Shown here: piece by piece, positions 32,676 to 41,828 of the stretch
Layout of the letters: every line of letters starts with the position of its first letter
Position numbering within the stretch: the stretch's first letter is position 1
Origin: Desulfofustis limnaeus
GTDB lineage: Bacteria > Desulfobacterota > Desulfobulbia > Desulfobulbales > Desulfocapsaceae
NCBI RefSeq assembly: GCF_023169885.1
Contig: NZ_AP025516.1
Span: 2,831,501 to 2,895,500, forward strand
Direction of reading: 5' to 3'
Length of the DNA: 64,000 nt
Translations under genes and position numbers: made by a program
The notes under the pieces: model-generated
What the model saw: the letters and a program-made list of their open reading frames with translations, nothing else
What the model was told of the DNA's origin: nothing
The model's database searches: none

Positions 32676-33122
32676 TCAGGCCTCTCGGGTCACAACCGGA
32701 CCGTCCTGCTCGGCGACCGTCGGCCCCATTTCCTCAATGAGTCGACGTTCAGCGGCGCTGGGTGGCCTTTTGCTGATCCGGAAAAAATCTTGGCTGCCGA
32801 GCCTGCCCGTCTTGGTGAACAAGACGACAGTGACATCATGGTCTGGTTGGCGGGATTTCTCTACCCACAGCACCCGATCCGGGTCGAGGGAAAAATCTTC
32901 ACAAATGGAACGAGCAAACCGCTCCGGGTCGGCGGATATGGAGTGTCCTTTCCCTGTTTCCTGGAATACACAGAGATAGGGCCTGAGCAGAGCGACCTTG
33001 GCTGTCCCCCTCTCGACCGCAACAATATCGAGAAAATAGGAGCCGGGAAACCAGGCGATGGGCGTACGGCTACCGTGTTTTTTACCATCCCAGCTGTAGA
33101 TACCGCTGAACAATCTCCTCAT
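32676..33122 (-). CDS. Hypothetical protein downstream of cooS
   Basis: 148 residues with GGGAG before the ATG, 64 nt after cooS on the same strand and 50 nt before the sigma-54 activator. Segments such as PIAWFPGSYFLDIVAVE, LDPDRVLWVEKSRQPDHDVTV and DFFRISKRPPSAAERRL give a mixed alpha/beta look; no transmembrane or signal region. No family recognised. Position suggests the order cooS, this gene, activator, exported protein on one transcript. Confidence 0.6.
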   Translation of the reverse strand: MRRLFSGIYSWDGKKHGSRTPIAWFPGSYFLDIVAVERGTAKVALLRPYLCVFQETGKGHSISADPERFARSICEDFSLDPDRVLWVEKSRQPDHDVTVVLFTKTGRLGSQDFFRISKRPPSAAERRLIEEMGPTVAEQDGPVVTREA

Positions 33123-33186
33123 CGCTCCGCTCCCTGCTCTCTATCCGCCCGCCGCTTGCGGACAAGGCGGCGGGCGGTCCGTTCGG

Positions 33187-35148
33187 TTACTCGTTGGCAG
33201 CCAGGCTTCGACGATCCTCCATGCCGACCAGCACCCGCTCGCGGGCCTTGTCGATGCCGAGTTCCCGGCGTTTCTTGTCGATATGGGCGAGCATCAGCCT
33301 GGCCATGTCCTGCGGGCTGTCGGCGAATCCCCAGGTCCCCAGTCCCTGGCGCTCGAGCCCGGCGAACAGCAGTTTCTCGAACTTGGTCTCCCGGGTGATC
33401 GGGAAGGTATGCCCGAACACGGTATACACGCCCGAGGCCACGAAATACTGACCGATGGCAATCGCTTTCTCGCTCATCCATTCGGGCGCGCAACCGGCCA
33501 CCGGCAGATCGGCGATTGCATCGCCCAGCCCACCGGTCTTGACCATCTCGGCCACTGCCATCAAGATCCGGCTGTTGTCGACACAGGCACCGAGCCCGAG
33601 TACCGGCGGGATGCCGACCGTCTCACAGACTTCAGCCAGCCCCGGCCCGGCCATTGCCGCGGCTCCCGGCGTGGTTAAGCCGGCCTTGGCCAGCGCCACC
33701 TGCGAACACCCGGTCTGTACCACCAATACGTCGTTTTTGATCAGCTCCTTGACCAGTTCCACGTGCGAAAAATCCTGTTTCGAACGTGGGTTGGTGCAGC
33801 CAACCACACCTGCCACGCCACGGATGCGCCCGTTGATAATATTATCATTAAGCGGCTCATAGCCACCCCGGAACGACCCGCCGAGCATGTATTTTATGTA
33901 TTCGTGCGAAAAACCATGCACGCCGCGACTGACCCGGCGAGGGATCTCAATCGGCTGGGAACGGTTCTTGAAACGGCCGATGGCCTTGATGACGATCTCG
34001 TCGGTGCATTTGAGCGGATCATGTTCATCCAACTCGATGTGCAGGGCGCCCTCGATTTTGGCCCGGTAGTTGGTGGTAACGAACACGGTATCGTAACAGC
34101 CGGCCACTTTGTGCAGATCCTGCTTGATACACTGGATATCAACGGTCATCGCATCCACCGCGCCGGTAACCAGGGCTGCTTCGGTTGAGGAGAAATTGCC
34201 GGCATGCGGGATGCCGTGCCGGGAGAGGACCTCGAGGCCGGAACAACACATGCCGACCAGGTTGATCCCTTTCGCTCCTGCCTCCCTGGCCATGGCCTGG
34301 AGGCTCGGTGCCGCCGTGGAGACCATCATCGATTCAAGCAGGCTCGGCTCGTGACCATGGACGATGATGTTGACCTGATCCTCCTTGAGAACCCCCAGGT
34401 CGACGGAAATTTCCACCGGCGCCGGGGTGCCGAAAAGGATGTCGGAGATGTCGGTGGAGACCATCGAGCCGCCCCAGCCGTCGGCCAGGGCCGTCCGGGA
34501 AATCTGTTTGGCCAGGTTTTCATAGTCCTGGTCGACACCGATGGCGGTACGGTGCATCATCTCCATGATCTCGCGCATCGCTCCGCGCGGCACGATACCT
34601 TCCCGGCGCCAGGTCTCAAGCGTCTTGGCCGGCACCCGCTTGACCAGAGGGATTTCTCCTTCCACCTGGGTATAGGTCTTCTCCAACTCCCGATACACAT
34701 CCCTGGCCACCTCTTCGATCGCCCGCCCATTGGTCTCGATGTCCAACGATGCGGCGACTTCATGCAATTTGAGGTGATCCTTGATCTGGAAATCCGTGAT
34801 CGTTCCTTCGATGACGCCACGGAACAATTCGAGCATGGCCATGCCGTGATCGGTATGGGCAGCGGTCCCGGCGGCGACCATCCGGCCAAAGTTACGGGCG
34901 GAAATGGTGTCGATGGAGGCACCGCACACACCCACTTTCCGATAAGGATCGCTCGGATTCATTCGACAGGGACCCATCGAACAATGTTTGCAGCAGGCAG
35001 AATCGGCGCCGATCGGGCACGGCTTCATTTCGGCGGCCCGGTCGAAAAACAGCTCTACCCCATCACGACGGGCCTTGCTGATCATCTGTTGGGTCGATTC
35101 GCAGATGGTGATATCCTCGGGTCGAATAAGCGGTTTCGGTGCGGCCAT
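33187..35148 (-). CDS. cooS: Anaerobic Ni-Fe-S carbon monoxide dehydrogenase, catalytic subunit
   Basis: 653 residues from the ATG at 35148 (AGGAGCC upstream). Bridging and intramolecular cluster cysteines are in CPIGADSACCKHCSMGPC (C44, C52, C53, C56, C61) and GVCGAS. C-cluster region motifs include VHGHEPSL (the His ligand), MCCSGLEVL with GIPHAGNF, GCTNPRSKQD, TGCSQVALA, GLGACVDN and AGCAPEWMSEKAI. It oxidises CO to CO2 with ferredoxin-level electrons. No acetyl-CoA synthase, CooF ferredoxin or Ech hydrogenase is adjacent, so its electron partner is uncertain. It is preceded by a promoter with an embedded dyad. Confidence 0.95.
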   Translation of the reverse strand: MAAPKPLIRPEDITICESTQQMISKARRDGVELFFDRAAEMKPCPIGADSACCKHCSMGPCRMNPSDPYRKVGVCGASIDTISARNFGRMVAAGTAAHTDHGMAMLELFRGVIEGTITDFQIKDHLKLHEVAASLDIETNGRAIEEVARDVYRELEKTYTQVEGEIPLVKRVPAKTLETWRREGIVPRGAMREIMEMMHRTAIGVDQDYENLAKQISRTALADGWGGSMVSTDISDILFGTPAPVEISVDLGVLKEDQVNIIVHGHEPSLLESMMVSTAAPSLQAMAREAGAKGINLVGMCCSGLEVLSRHGIPHAGNFSSTEAALVTGAVDAMTVDIQCIKQDLHKVAGCYDTVFVTTNYRAKIEGALHIELDEHDPLKCTDEIVIKAIGRFKNRSQPIEIPRRVSRGVHGFSHEYIKYMLGGSFRGGYEPLNDNIINGRIRGVAGVVGCTNPRSKQDFSHVELVKELIKNDVLVVQTGCSQVALAKAGLTTPGAAAMAGPGLAEVCETVGIPPVLGLGACVDNSRILMAVAEMVKTGGLGDAIADLPVAGCAPEWMSEKAIAIGQYFVASGVYTVFGHTFPITRETKFEKLLFAGLERQGLGTWGFADSPQDMARLMLAHIDKKRRELGIDKARERVLVGMEDRRSLAANE

Positions 35149-35460
35149 GGCTCCTCCGGTTCGTTTGTGGCACAGTTGGCGCGTGGGAAGTGCGACCGTT
35201 TCAGACACTCGGTCGGTTGGGACACGATTTATCAATCAAGAGAAATTATCATTTGTACCACAAAATGATACAACCACGCTGTCGTATTGTCAATCGGAAG
35301 TTGCGCCGGTGTCACCATGGCCATCCGTGGGACTGGATTTGAGTCCGTCCGTGCCTATATTTTAACCGTTCGGGGAAGGGTCAAGATAACGCGGATTGCG
35401 TTGTCGAGCACATCGTTCGGGATGCACCCTCACCCGTCATCATCACCCAAGGAGTCCATC
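35149..35460. other. Divergent region between cooS and the SYLF-domain gene
   Basis: 312 bp. The cooS promoter and its dyad are at 35245-35273. Toward the SYLF gene only a weak TATATT at about 35357 and the AAGGAG ribosome-binding site before 35461 are seen. No small gene supported. Confidence 0.5.
35245..35273 (-). promoter_or_regulatory. cooS promoter with inverted-repeat operator in its spacer
   Basis: On the minus strand TTGTAT (-35) is followed by exactly 17 bp and GATAAT (-10). An inverted repeat, ATCATTTGT-ACC-ACAAAATGAT on the plus strand at 35248-35269, fills the spacer and both box edges. That position suits a repressor, or a MerR/CRP-like factor that remodels the promoter. The predicted transcript has a leader of about 90 nt before cooS. 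Confidence 0.6.
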
Positions 35461-36039
35461 ATGAAAGCACGTGCTGCAGTTTTCGCGCTCATCCTTCTTC
35501 TGACTTCAGCAACCGGAGTCTTTGCTCAGGTCGTGGAGGATTATTCAAGCACCATCGACACCTTTCGCAGTTCTCCAGTCGTCCAGCGTTTTTTCGAACA
35601 TTCCTATGGCTACGCGGTCTTTCCCGTCATCGGCAAGGCCGGTTTTGTGGTTGGTGGGGCCTACGGCAAGGGGCAGGTCTACCGTGGCGGTACGGTGACC
35701 GGTATGACCACCGTCATTGAGGGTTCCATCGGCTTTCAAGCTGGCGGGCAGGCCTTCAGTCAAATCATTTTCTTCCAGGATGAACGGGCCTATAACGAAT
35801 TCACCAGCGGCAATTTCGAGTTCGGCGCCACCGCCCAGGCCGTCGCCGTGACTGCCGGAGTCGTCGCCCAGGCCACGACCACCGGGACCAGCGCCGGCGT
35901 CAGTACCGGGCCGCGCACCGGTGTTCAGGCGGAAACCGGTTATGTCAAAGGCTTTGCCACCTTCGTGCATGCCCAGGGCGGCTTGATGTACGAATTCTCG
36001 GTAAGCGGGCAAAAGTTCACCTTCACCCCGCTCCAGTAA
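35461..36039 (+). CDS. SYLF-domain (Ysc84-like, DUF500) lipid-binding protein
   Basis: 192 residues from the ATG at 35461 (AAGGAG upstream). Signal peptide MKARAAVFALILLLTSATG ending at VFAQ. The rest is a SYLF domain: SYGYAVFPVIGKAGFVVGGAYGKG, an IEGSIGFQAGGQAFSQIIFF-like segment and the C-terminal QGGLMYEFSVSGQKF. Such exported proteins bind phosphoinositides or other lipids and are linked to envelope maintenance. Stand-alone gene divergent from cooS. Confidence 0.88.
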   Translation: MKARAAVFALILLLTSATGVFAQVVEDYSSTIDTFRSSPVVQRFFEHSYGYAVFPVIGKAGFVVGGAYGKGQVYRGGTVTGMTTVIEGSIGFQAGGQAFSQIIFFQDERAYNEFTSGNFEFGATAQAVAVTAGVVAQATTTGTSAGVSTGPRTGVQAETGYVKGFATFVHAQGGLMYEFSVSGQKFTFTPLQ

Positions 36040-36131
36040 CCGGCATCGCCCCGCTCAGCCCGACAACGTCCTGCCATCAAAGAGCAGACCAAAGGTCAGC
36101 GGCACGGTATGTGCACCGATCAAGCTGTCGG

Positions 36132-38282
36132 CTAGGCCCGCCGCCAGGCATGGTAGCGCTCGACGAGTACCAACAGTTTTTCCGGGACATGCGCCCGCTT
36201 CCAGGCGCCTGCCGTATATTTGTTCGCTTCGGCAAACGTCGGATAGGTGTGGATGGTGCCGAGAATCTTGTTCAGGCCAAGGCCGTGCTTCATGGCCAGA
36301 ACAAACTCGGCCAGCAATTCGCCGCCGTGTTCGCCGACGATGGTCACCCCGAGAATCCGGTCCTTGCCGGGCACGGTGAGGACCTTGATGAAGCCGTGAT
36401 CGGCGCTGTCGGCGATGGCCCGATCCAGGTCGTCCAGATCGTACCGGGTCACCTCATGAGCGATGCCCCGTTGCCGTGCCTCCTGCTCGTTGAGACCGAC
36501 CCGGGCCACCTCCGGATCGGCAAACGTGGTCCAGGGAACCACTGAATAGTCTACTTTGAATCGCTTGAACGTGCCGAACAGGGCGTTGACCACCGCGTAC
36601 CAGGCCTGATGCGCAGCGGTATGGGTGAACTGATAGGGCCCGGCGACATCACCGGCGGCGTAGATATTCGGGTAGATGGTCTCCAGGTACTCGTTGGTTT
36701 CCACCGTCCTGCTGGTCGGAATGCCCAATTCCTCAAGGCCGAACCCCTCGAGCCGGGCGGCTCGTCCGACGGCGCAGATGATATCGTCGACCTCGATTTC
36801 CTCCTCTTCGCCATGATGGTCCAGGATCAGCCGTTTTCGCCCGTCTGCCGAGTTGATTCGCACGGCCTTGTGCTCGGTCAGGATCCTCACTCCTTCCTGT
36901 TCCAGCCGCTGCATGACGAAACGGGAAACGTCCTCATCCTCACGGGCGAGGATGCGTTCGGACATTTCCACCTGGGTCACCGCCGAGCCGAGTCGGGCAA
37001 AACTCTGGGCCAGTTCCACGCCGATCGGGCCGCCGCCCAGGACCACCAGCCGCTCGGGCACATCCTCCCGCTTGGCCAACTCTTCCCACAGGGTATCGCT
37101 GGTCAGGTAGCCTGCCTCAGCCAATCCCGGCAGCGGCGGAACGAACGGCCTCGCGCCGGTGGCGATGACAATCGAACGGGTCGTCAGCCGCCTGGTGGAA
37201 CCGTCATTGCCGGCAATCTCCACGGTCCAGGGATCGGTAATCCGGGCGTACCCCTTGATGACTTCAACGCCCAACCCGGTATAGCGCTCAACGCTGTCGT
37301 GCGGTTCCACTTTTTTGATCACACCGAGAACCCGCTCCATGATCTTGCCAAAATTCACCGCCGGGGCCATCGAATCCAGGCCATAACGCTCGCTGTCCCG
37401 GATCTGCTGCACCAGCTTGGCGCTTCTGATCAGCGATTTGCTCGGCACACAGCCGAAGTTGAGACAGTCGCCTCCCATTTTTCCGGCCTCCACGAGCGTC
37501 ACCCGTGCTTTGACTGCAGCGGCGATATAGGCACTGACCAATCCGGCGGCTCCGGCACCGATCACCACCAGATTGCGATCGAACCGGCGCGGCTTGCGGA
37601 ACTGCCTATAGACGCGGTTCTTGCGAACGGCAGCCAGGACCTTCCTGGCCAGTAATGGAAACACCCCCAACAAGGCAAAGGAAAGCAGCAGCGGCGGTGA
37701 CACGATATCCCCAAGGCGGTCGATACGGGCAAGCTGCGTCCCGGCATTGACGTACACCAGCGTTCCGGCCAGCATGCCCACCTGGCTTACCCAGTAAAAG
37801 GTAAACGTTCTTATCGAAGTGAGCCCCATCAGGAGGTTGATCAGAAAAAAGGGAAAGAGGGGAACCAGCCTGAGCGTGAACAGATAAAACGCTCCATCGC
37901 GCTGCATCCCATCGTCAATCGGTTTCAATCTGTCGCCAAAGCGCTGCCAAACGGCGTCCCGGAAGACGTACCGAGCCGCCAGAAAGGCCAGGGTAGCGCC
38001 GAGTGACGAGGCAAACGATACGATGAGCGTGCCCCACCAGAGGCCGAAGAGAGCCCCAGCCACCAGGGTCATGATGGCGGCCCCCGGCAGCGAAAGAGCG
38101 GTAACACCCACATAGGCGAGGAAAAACAATCCCCCCGCCAGGACCGGAGCACCGGTTCGCCAGGCATCGAGTTGGTTCTGACTGTGTTTGATTGTCTCCA
38201 GGGTCAGGAAGCGGTCAAGGTCGAACCAGAAAAAACCGGCGACCAGGCCGATGAGGGCGATAACAAGAGCAACTTTTTTCAT
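36132..38282 (-). CDS. Fusion of TVP38/VTT membrane domain and MerA/Lpd-like flavoprotein disulfide reductase
   Basis: 716 residues. Residues 1-230 are a TVP38/TMEM64 (DedA-like VTT) membrane domain with about six hydrophobic helices, including SLPGAAIMTLVAGALFG. The remainder is a class I pyridine nucleotide-disulfide oxidoreductase: FAD site VVIGAGAAGLVSA, redox-active pair CLNFGCVPSK, NAD site VVLGGGPIGVELA, and the dimer-interface His-Glu in HTYPTFAEAN. It resembles mercuric reductase and LpdA without the mercury-binding N-terminal HMA. It should couple NAD(P)H oxidation to a membrane-associated disulfide or quinone substrate; function not established. Confidence 0.88.
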   Translation of the reverse strand: MKKVALVIALIGLVAGFFWFDLDRFLTLETIKHSQNQLDAWRTGAPVLAGGLFFLAYVGVTALSLPGAAIMTLVAGALFGLWWGTLIVSFASSLGATLAFLAARYVFRDAVWQRFGDRLKPIDDGMQRDGAFYLFTLRLVPLFPFFLINLLMGLTSIRTFTFYWVSQVGMLAGTLVYVNAGTQLARIDRLGDIVSPPLLLSFALLGVFPLLARKVLAAVRKNRVYRQFRKPRRFDRNLVVIGAGAAGLVSAYIAAAVKARVTLVEAGKMGGDCLNFGCVPSKSLIRSAKLVQQIRDSERYGLDSMAPAVNFGKIMERVLGVIKKVEPHDSVERYTGLGVEVIKGYARITDPWTVEIAGNDGSTRRLTTRSIVIATGARPFVPPLPGLAEAGYLTSDTLWEELAKREDVPERLVVLGGGPIGVELAQSFARLGSAVTQVEMSERILAREDEDVSRFVMQRLEQEGVRILTEHKAVRINSADGRKRLILDHHGEEEEIEVDDIICAVGRAARLEGFGLEELGIPTSRTVETNEYLETIYPNIYAAGDVAGPYQFTHTAAHQAWYAVVNALFGTFKRFKVDYSVVPWTTFADPEVARVGLNEQEARQRGIAHEVTRYDLDDLDRAIADSADHGFIKVLTVPGKDRILGVTIVGEHGGELLAEFVLAMKHGLGLNKILGTIHTYPTFAEANKYTAGAWKRAHVPEKLLVLVERYHAWRRA

Positions 38283-38563
38283 GGTCTGCCTTTGCGCGTT
38301 TTAGTACCGATCGATCCACGTGGTCGATCGAACCATGATTTTCGATCCCTTCCTGAATTTTCCCTCGTCAGTATGGGTTTCCAACGCTTCTTGACCAGAC
38401 GATAATCTCGTACGGAAATCCTGCTACCCCCAAGACGGGGAGTCGCAACGAACCTCGGAAAGTATATTCACAGACTGGGATGTTCCATTTTCAGACACCA
38501 GGGATTGTCCCGATAAGCCCGCGCGCCACAGTTCGTCGGTCATCGTAAGCTCCCGGCAAGAAA

Positions 38564-39484
38564 TCACCCTTTGGGAATAATTCGTGAATTGGTGCAGGCC
38601 CAGCAGGAACCGGAACGGGCTCGGGCACCATCCGTGAGCGTCAAGACACCGACAACGGATCGATCGGTACCACCAGTAACAAACAGCCTGCTCACTTCAG
38701 CGAAAATCATCAGGCGTATGGCCTCCTCCAATTCTTCTGACTCCCGACAGCATCTGATCTTCCGCTGCATGACCGTGTTCGCTCTCTCCCCAAGCGGCAC
38801 CTCCCGCCGGTAGGCAAGGATCAGATCGGTCTTGGACAACACTCCGGCGGGTTGTCCCGCTTCATCCACCAGGAGCAGGGCGCCGATGCGATAGCTGGCC
38901 AGCAGGCCGATAATCTGCTCGAGCGTTTCACCGGCTGGGGCGCTAATGACCGAGCGATGCATCACTTCGGCGACCGACAACCGGCGCCCCCCGGTCTGGT
39001 CTTTTCGCCGGCGCCGGTACAGACTCATCTCACAGCGACAGCAGTAACGATAAAGCACACCGACGAAATCCGGATAGGAAAGCGTCCCCACCGCACGATC
39101 GCTATCCGGGTCAATCACATAGATCCGATGGATATGGCGTTCCTTCATGACGAGCAAAGCGTCATGCAACGTGGCCGTTGGCGCACAGGAGATTACCGGG
39201 CCGGCCATGATGTCGCCCAGACCGGTGGAGAGCGGCAGTTCGCTGAAATAGGCGGCCATCACCTCGGTCTTGGTCACCACGCCAACCGGCAGACCTCCAC
39301 CATCAACCACCAGCAGCGCATCCGACTTGTGTTTGATAAACAGGGTAATAGCGGCACGTAGGGTTGACGAGGCCGGTTGGTGCAGTATCTGCCGACGCAT
39401 GATTGCGCCCACCAGAAGACGGGAGAAATCGTTTTCTGCCCCCGACGGGGCGATAACTATGGGAGCCGGCTCATCCGGTTTCAT
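38564..39484 (-). CDS. Protein with four CBS domains
   Basis: 306 residues consisting of two CBS pairs (about 25-145 and 165-290). Diagnostic segments are ALLVVDGGGLPVGVVTKTEV, HRIYVIDPDSDRAVGTL and ALLLVDEAGQPAGVLSKTDL. A cysteine-rich linker (YRYCCRCEMSLYRRRRK) and a C-terminal CWAC suggest metal binding or redox sensitivity. CBS pairs bind adenosyl compounds and gate partner proteins; none is attached, so it may regulate another protein. Overlaps the upstream CBS gene by 14 nt. Confidence 0.85.
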   Translation of the reverse strand: MKPDEPAPIVIAPSGAENDFSRLLVGAIMRRQILHQPASSTLRAAITLFIKHKSDALLVVDGGGLPVGVVTKTEVMAAYFSELPLSTGLGDIMAGPVISCAPTATLHDALLVMKERHIHRIYVIDPDSDRAVGTLSYPDFVGVLYRYCCRCEMSLYRRRRKDQTGGRRLSVAEVMHRSVISAPAGETLEQIIGLLASYRIGALLLVDEAGQPAGVLSKTDLILAYRREVPLGERANTVMQRKIRCCRESEELEEAIRLMIFAEVSRLFVTGGTDRSVVGVLTLTDGARARSGSCWACTNSRIIPKG

Positions 39485-39944
39485 GCTTGATTCGTTCGAT
39501 CAGGTGAAAAAAGAGGTCGGAGAGATAGACGATGCCGGTCACCCGCCCGTCATCCACCACCGGCACCCGGCGGATGTGGTGCCTGTTCATCAGCTCCAGC
39601 ACGGCAAAAAGGTGTGCATCACCGCTGACCGTAATCACTTCGGTGGTCATGATGTCGCCGACCAGATGATCGCGGCTCTTACGCCCCATGGTCTCGATCA
39701 GCCCGGAGATGTCGATGTCGTCCATTTCCCCCCAGATATGAACATGTTTGGGTTGCAGCAAGGTTAAAATGTCGGACATGGATAGAATGCCCGTCAGGTG
39801 GCCGCCGTCATCGATGACCATCAGGCCGAAGATGCGCCGTCCCGACTCGGCCGAGGCCTGCTGAAAAACCTGGAGCGCCGCGCCGATGGAAGCATCGGGA
39901 TGCAGCGAATGAAAGGTGGTGTTCATGATCTGTCGAGCGTTCAT
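39471..39944 (-). CDS. CBS-pair protein
   Basis: 157 residues from the ATG at 39944, with GAGG nine bases upstream; an ATG five codons earlier is possible. One CBS pair: ARQIMNTTFHSLHPDASIGA, LMVIDDGGHLTGILSMSDI, then VGDIMTTEVITVSGDAHLF and HHIRRVPVVDDGRVTGIVYL. Likely binds AMP/ATP or SAM and works with the four-CBS protein encoded immediately downstream. Confidence 0.85.
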   Translation of the reverse strand: MNARQIMNTTFHSLHPDASIGAALQVFQQASAESGRRIFGLMVIDDGGHLTGILSMSDILTLLQPKHVHIWGEMDDIDISGLIETMGRKSRDHLVGDIMTTEVITVSGDAHLFAVLELMNRHHIRRVPVVDDGRVTGIVYLSDLFFHLIERIKHETG

Positions 39945-40226
39945 GCCGGGCGGCCTCATGCTCAGGTTGGTGAATTCTCATATCTTAACGGGTTTCCCGA
40001 ATAATTGCACGGTCGAGCGATGGTTCCCAGCCGGTCGCTGACCCCATCGGCGGCGCAGAGATGCCATCGAACCGTCGTCCTCCGACGGCGTCGTTCGCTG
40101 TTGACAGGGGTTTTCGAGTTGCTACCTTATCTGAAACGATGCCCTTGATGACCTCCTCATGTCCGAATCCCGGTTGTCTGTCGGATCGGGAGCGAGCACA
40201 GTCTCTCTGACGAACAACACGGTGCC

Positions 40227-40817
40227 ATGCACGAGAAAAAATTCGACCCCAAGAAGCTGGAAAAACTAAACAATCCCAAACGATTGCTTGACATACCGCC
40301 GAAGTTCATCGGCGCCAAGCTGGGCATTGAAGCGGTGCAGACGGTGGTCGAGATCGGTGCCGGCACCGGCTTTTACAGCGTTGCCTTTTGGGAACTTTAC
40401 CATCCTGCGAGACTCTATGCCTGTGATGTTTCGGAAACGATGCTCGACTGGGTCCGTGACCATGTCGTCCCCCGTTATCCTGGCATCATTCCGGTCAAGA
40501 CCGAGGAAAATGTCGTACCGCTGAGTGATGGGGGCGTCGACCTGGTTTTCATGATCAACCTGCACCACGAATTGGACCAGCCGCCGCTTATCCTGCGGGA
40601 ATCCTACCGACTCCTGAAACCCGGCGGTGTGCTGTTCATCGTCGATTGGAAAAAAGAAGAGATGAACGAAGGTCCGCCGTCTTCGATCAGATGCACCCCC
40701 GACCAAGTGGTCGGCGACCTGGAGCAGGCTGGTTTCCGGGACGCGATCATCCACCACGATCTGGAGAAGCATTTCCTGATCATCAGCAAGAAAGCTATTC
40801 CGGGACAACGACCATGA
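40227..40817 (+). CDS. Class I SAM-dependent methyltransferase
   Basis: 196 residues. The Rossmann SAM site is VVEIGAGTGFYSVAFWE (motif I), with ACDVSETMLDWV (acidic loop) and MINLHHELDQP plus RLLKPGGVLFIVDWK (motifs IV-VI). UbiE/arsenite-methyltransferase-like small enzyme; substrate unknown. Its stop overlaps the start of a response regulator gene by 4 nt, so the two are made together. Confidence 0.87.
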   Translation: MHEKKFDPKKLEKLNNPKRLLDIPPKFIGAKLGIEAVQTVVEIGAGTGFYSVAFWELYHPARLYACDVSETMLDWVRDHVVPRYPGIIPVKTEENVVPLSDGGVDLVFMINLHHELDQPPLILRESYRLLKPGGVLFIVDWKKEEMNEGPPSSIRCTPDQVVGDLEQAGFRDAIIHHDLEKHFLIISKKAIPGQRP

Positions 40818-41278
40818 CGGCATGCACCTTGTTGCTCGTCGACGATGAGCCGTCCTTCCTCGAGGCGACCGCCGAACGGATCCGCCTGCGGGACCTGACC
40901 GTCATCTGCGCCTCCTCCGGACAGGAGGCTCTGGACCGGCTGGAGCTCGTACCGGGAATCGACGTGGTGTTGCTCGATGTGTCCATGCCCGGCATGGACG
41001 GTATCGAGACCCTGACGCGCATCAAACAGCGCTGCCCTCTCGTAGAGGTGATCATGCTCACCGGCGCCGCATCGGTGCCTACCGCCATCGACTCCATCAA
41101 GCGCGGCGCCTTTGACTATCAGACCAAACCCGTCGATCTCGACTCGCTGCTCGGCACGGTGGAGCAGGCCCTCAACAAACGACGCAGGAAGCAGGACAAG
41201 CTGCTTGACGCCCGAATGCGCCCCTATGTGACCAAACGGGAGCGCGATGAACTGATCGCCGCGATTTTGGCGGAATGA
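40814..41278 (+). CDS. Single-domain response regulator with basic C-terminal tail
   Basis: 154 residues from the ATG at 40814; the longer open frame lies within the methyltransferase gene. Receiver with LLLVDDEPSF, phospho-acceptor Asp55 in VLLDVSMPGMDG and Lys in TKPVDLDS. The last about 35 residues (NKRRRKQDKLLDARMRPYV) are basic and helical without a recognised output domain. No kinase is adjacent; it is translationally coupled to the methyltransferase. Confidence 0.87.
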   Translation: MTACTLLLVDDEPSFLEATAERIRLRDLTVICASSGQEALDRLELVPGIDVVLLDVSMPGMDGIETLTRIKQRCPLVEVIMLTGAASVPTAIDSIKRGAFDYQTKPVDLDSLLGTVEQALNKRRRKQDKLLDARMRPYVTKRERDELIAAILAE

Positions 41279-41288
41279 GTACGGAACC

Positions 41289-41735
41289 GTGGAAGGGAAC
41301 AGGCGCTATCACACCCGGTGTCAGCTGCTTGTTGCGGTACTCTGCGTCCTGTTTATCCTGCTGCCTTCCCAGGCCGGTACCAGCGGCGATCAATCGGCAT
41401 CTCCCAAGCTTGATAGCAGTGCCGAAATCCGACTGCTCCTGGACATGATTGCAACATCCGATTGCCGGTTCAAGCGCAACGGCACGTGGCACCAAGCTGA
41501 CGCTGCGGCCCGCCATATCGAAAGAAAATATCATGCCGTCAAGGAAAGAGGGTTGATCGAAACAACGGTAGATTTCATCACCTATGCGGCCACCAGGAGC
41601 AGCCTTACCGGCAAAGAGTATCTGGTGCAGTGTGGTAACGAACCAGCCGTTTCCAGTGCCCGCTGGCTTCATGCCACCCTTGCCGAACTGCGTGTTCATG
41701 GTACCAAAAAACACGCCCCGAAAAAGGTGCCGTGA
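41289..41735 (+). CDS. DUF5329-family exported protein
   Basis: 148 residues from a GTG start 10 nt after the response regulator. Signal peptide CQLLVAVLCVLFILLPSQA. Mature part matches DUF5329: EIRLLLDMIATSDCRFKRNG, AARHIERKYHAVKERG, ITYAATRSSLTGKEYLVQCG and a C-terminal WLHATLAELR. Two conserved cysteines may form a disulfide. Biochemical role unknown. Confidence 0.8.
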   Translation: MEGNRRYHTRCQLLVAVLCVLFILLPSQAGTSGDQSASPKLDSSAEIRLLLDMIATSDCRFKRNGTWHQADAAARHIERKYHAVKERGLIETTVDFITYAATRSSLTGKEYLVQCGNEPAVSSARWLHATLAELRVHGTKKHAPKKVP

Positions 41736-41828
41736 ACCATATCGGTCATTGCCGTAACAGCTGAGCAAGTGTAGGATCGTGGCCTTCAACTCGACAAAAC
41801 GACCCCCTGCCCTTCGCTGGTGAACGAA

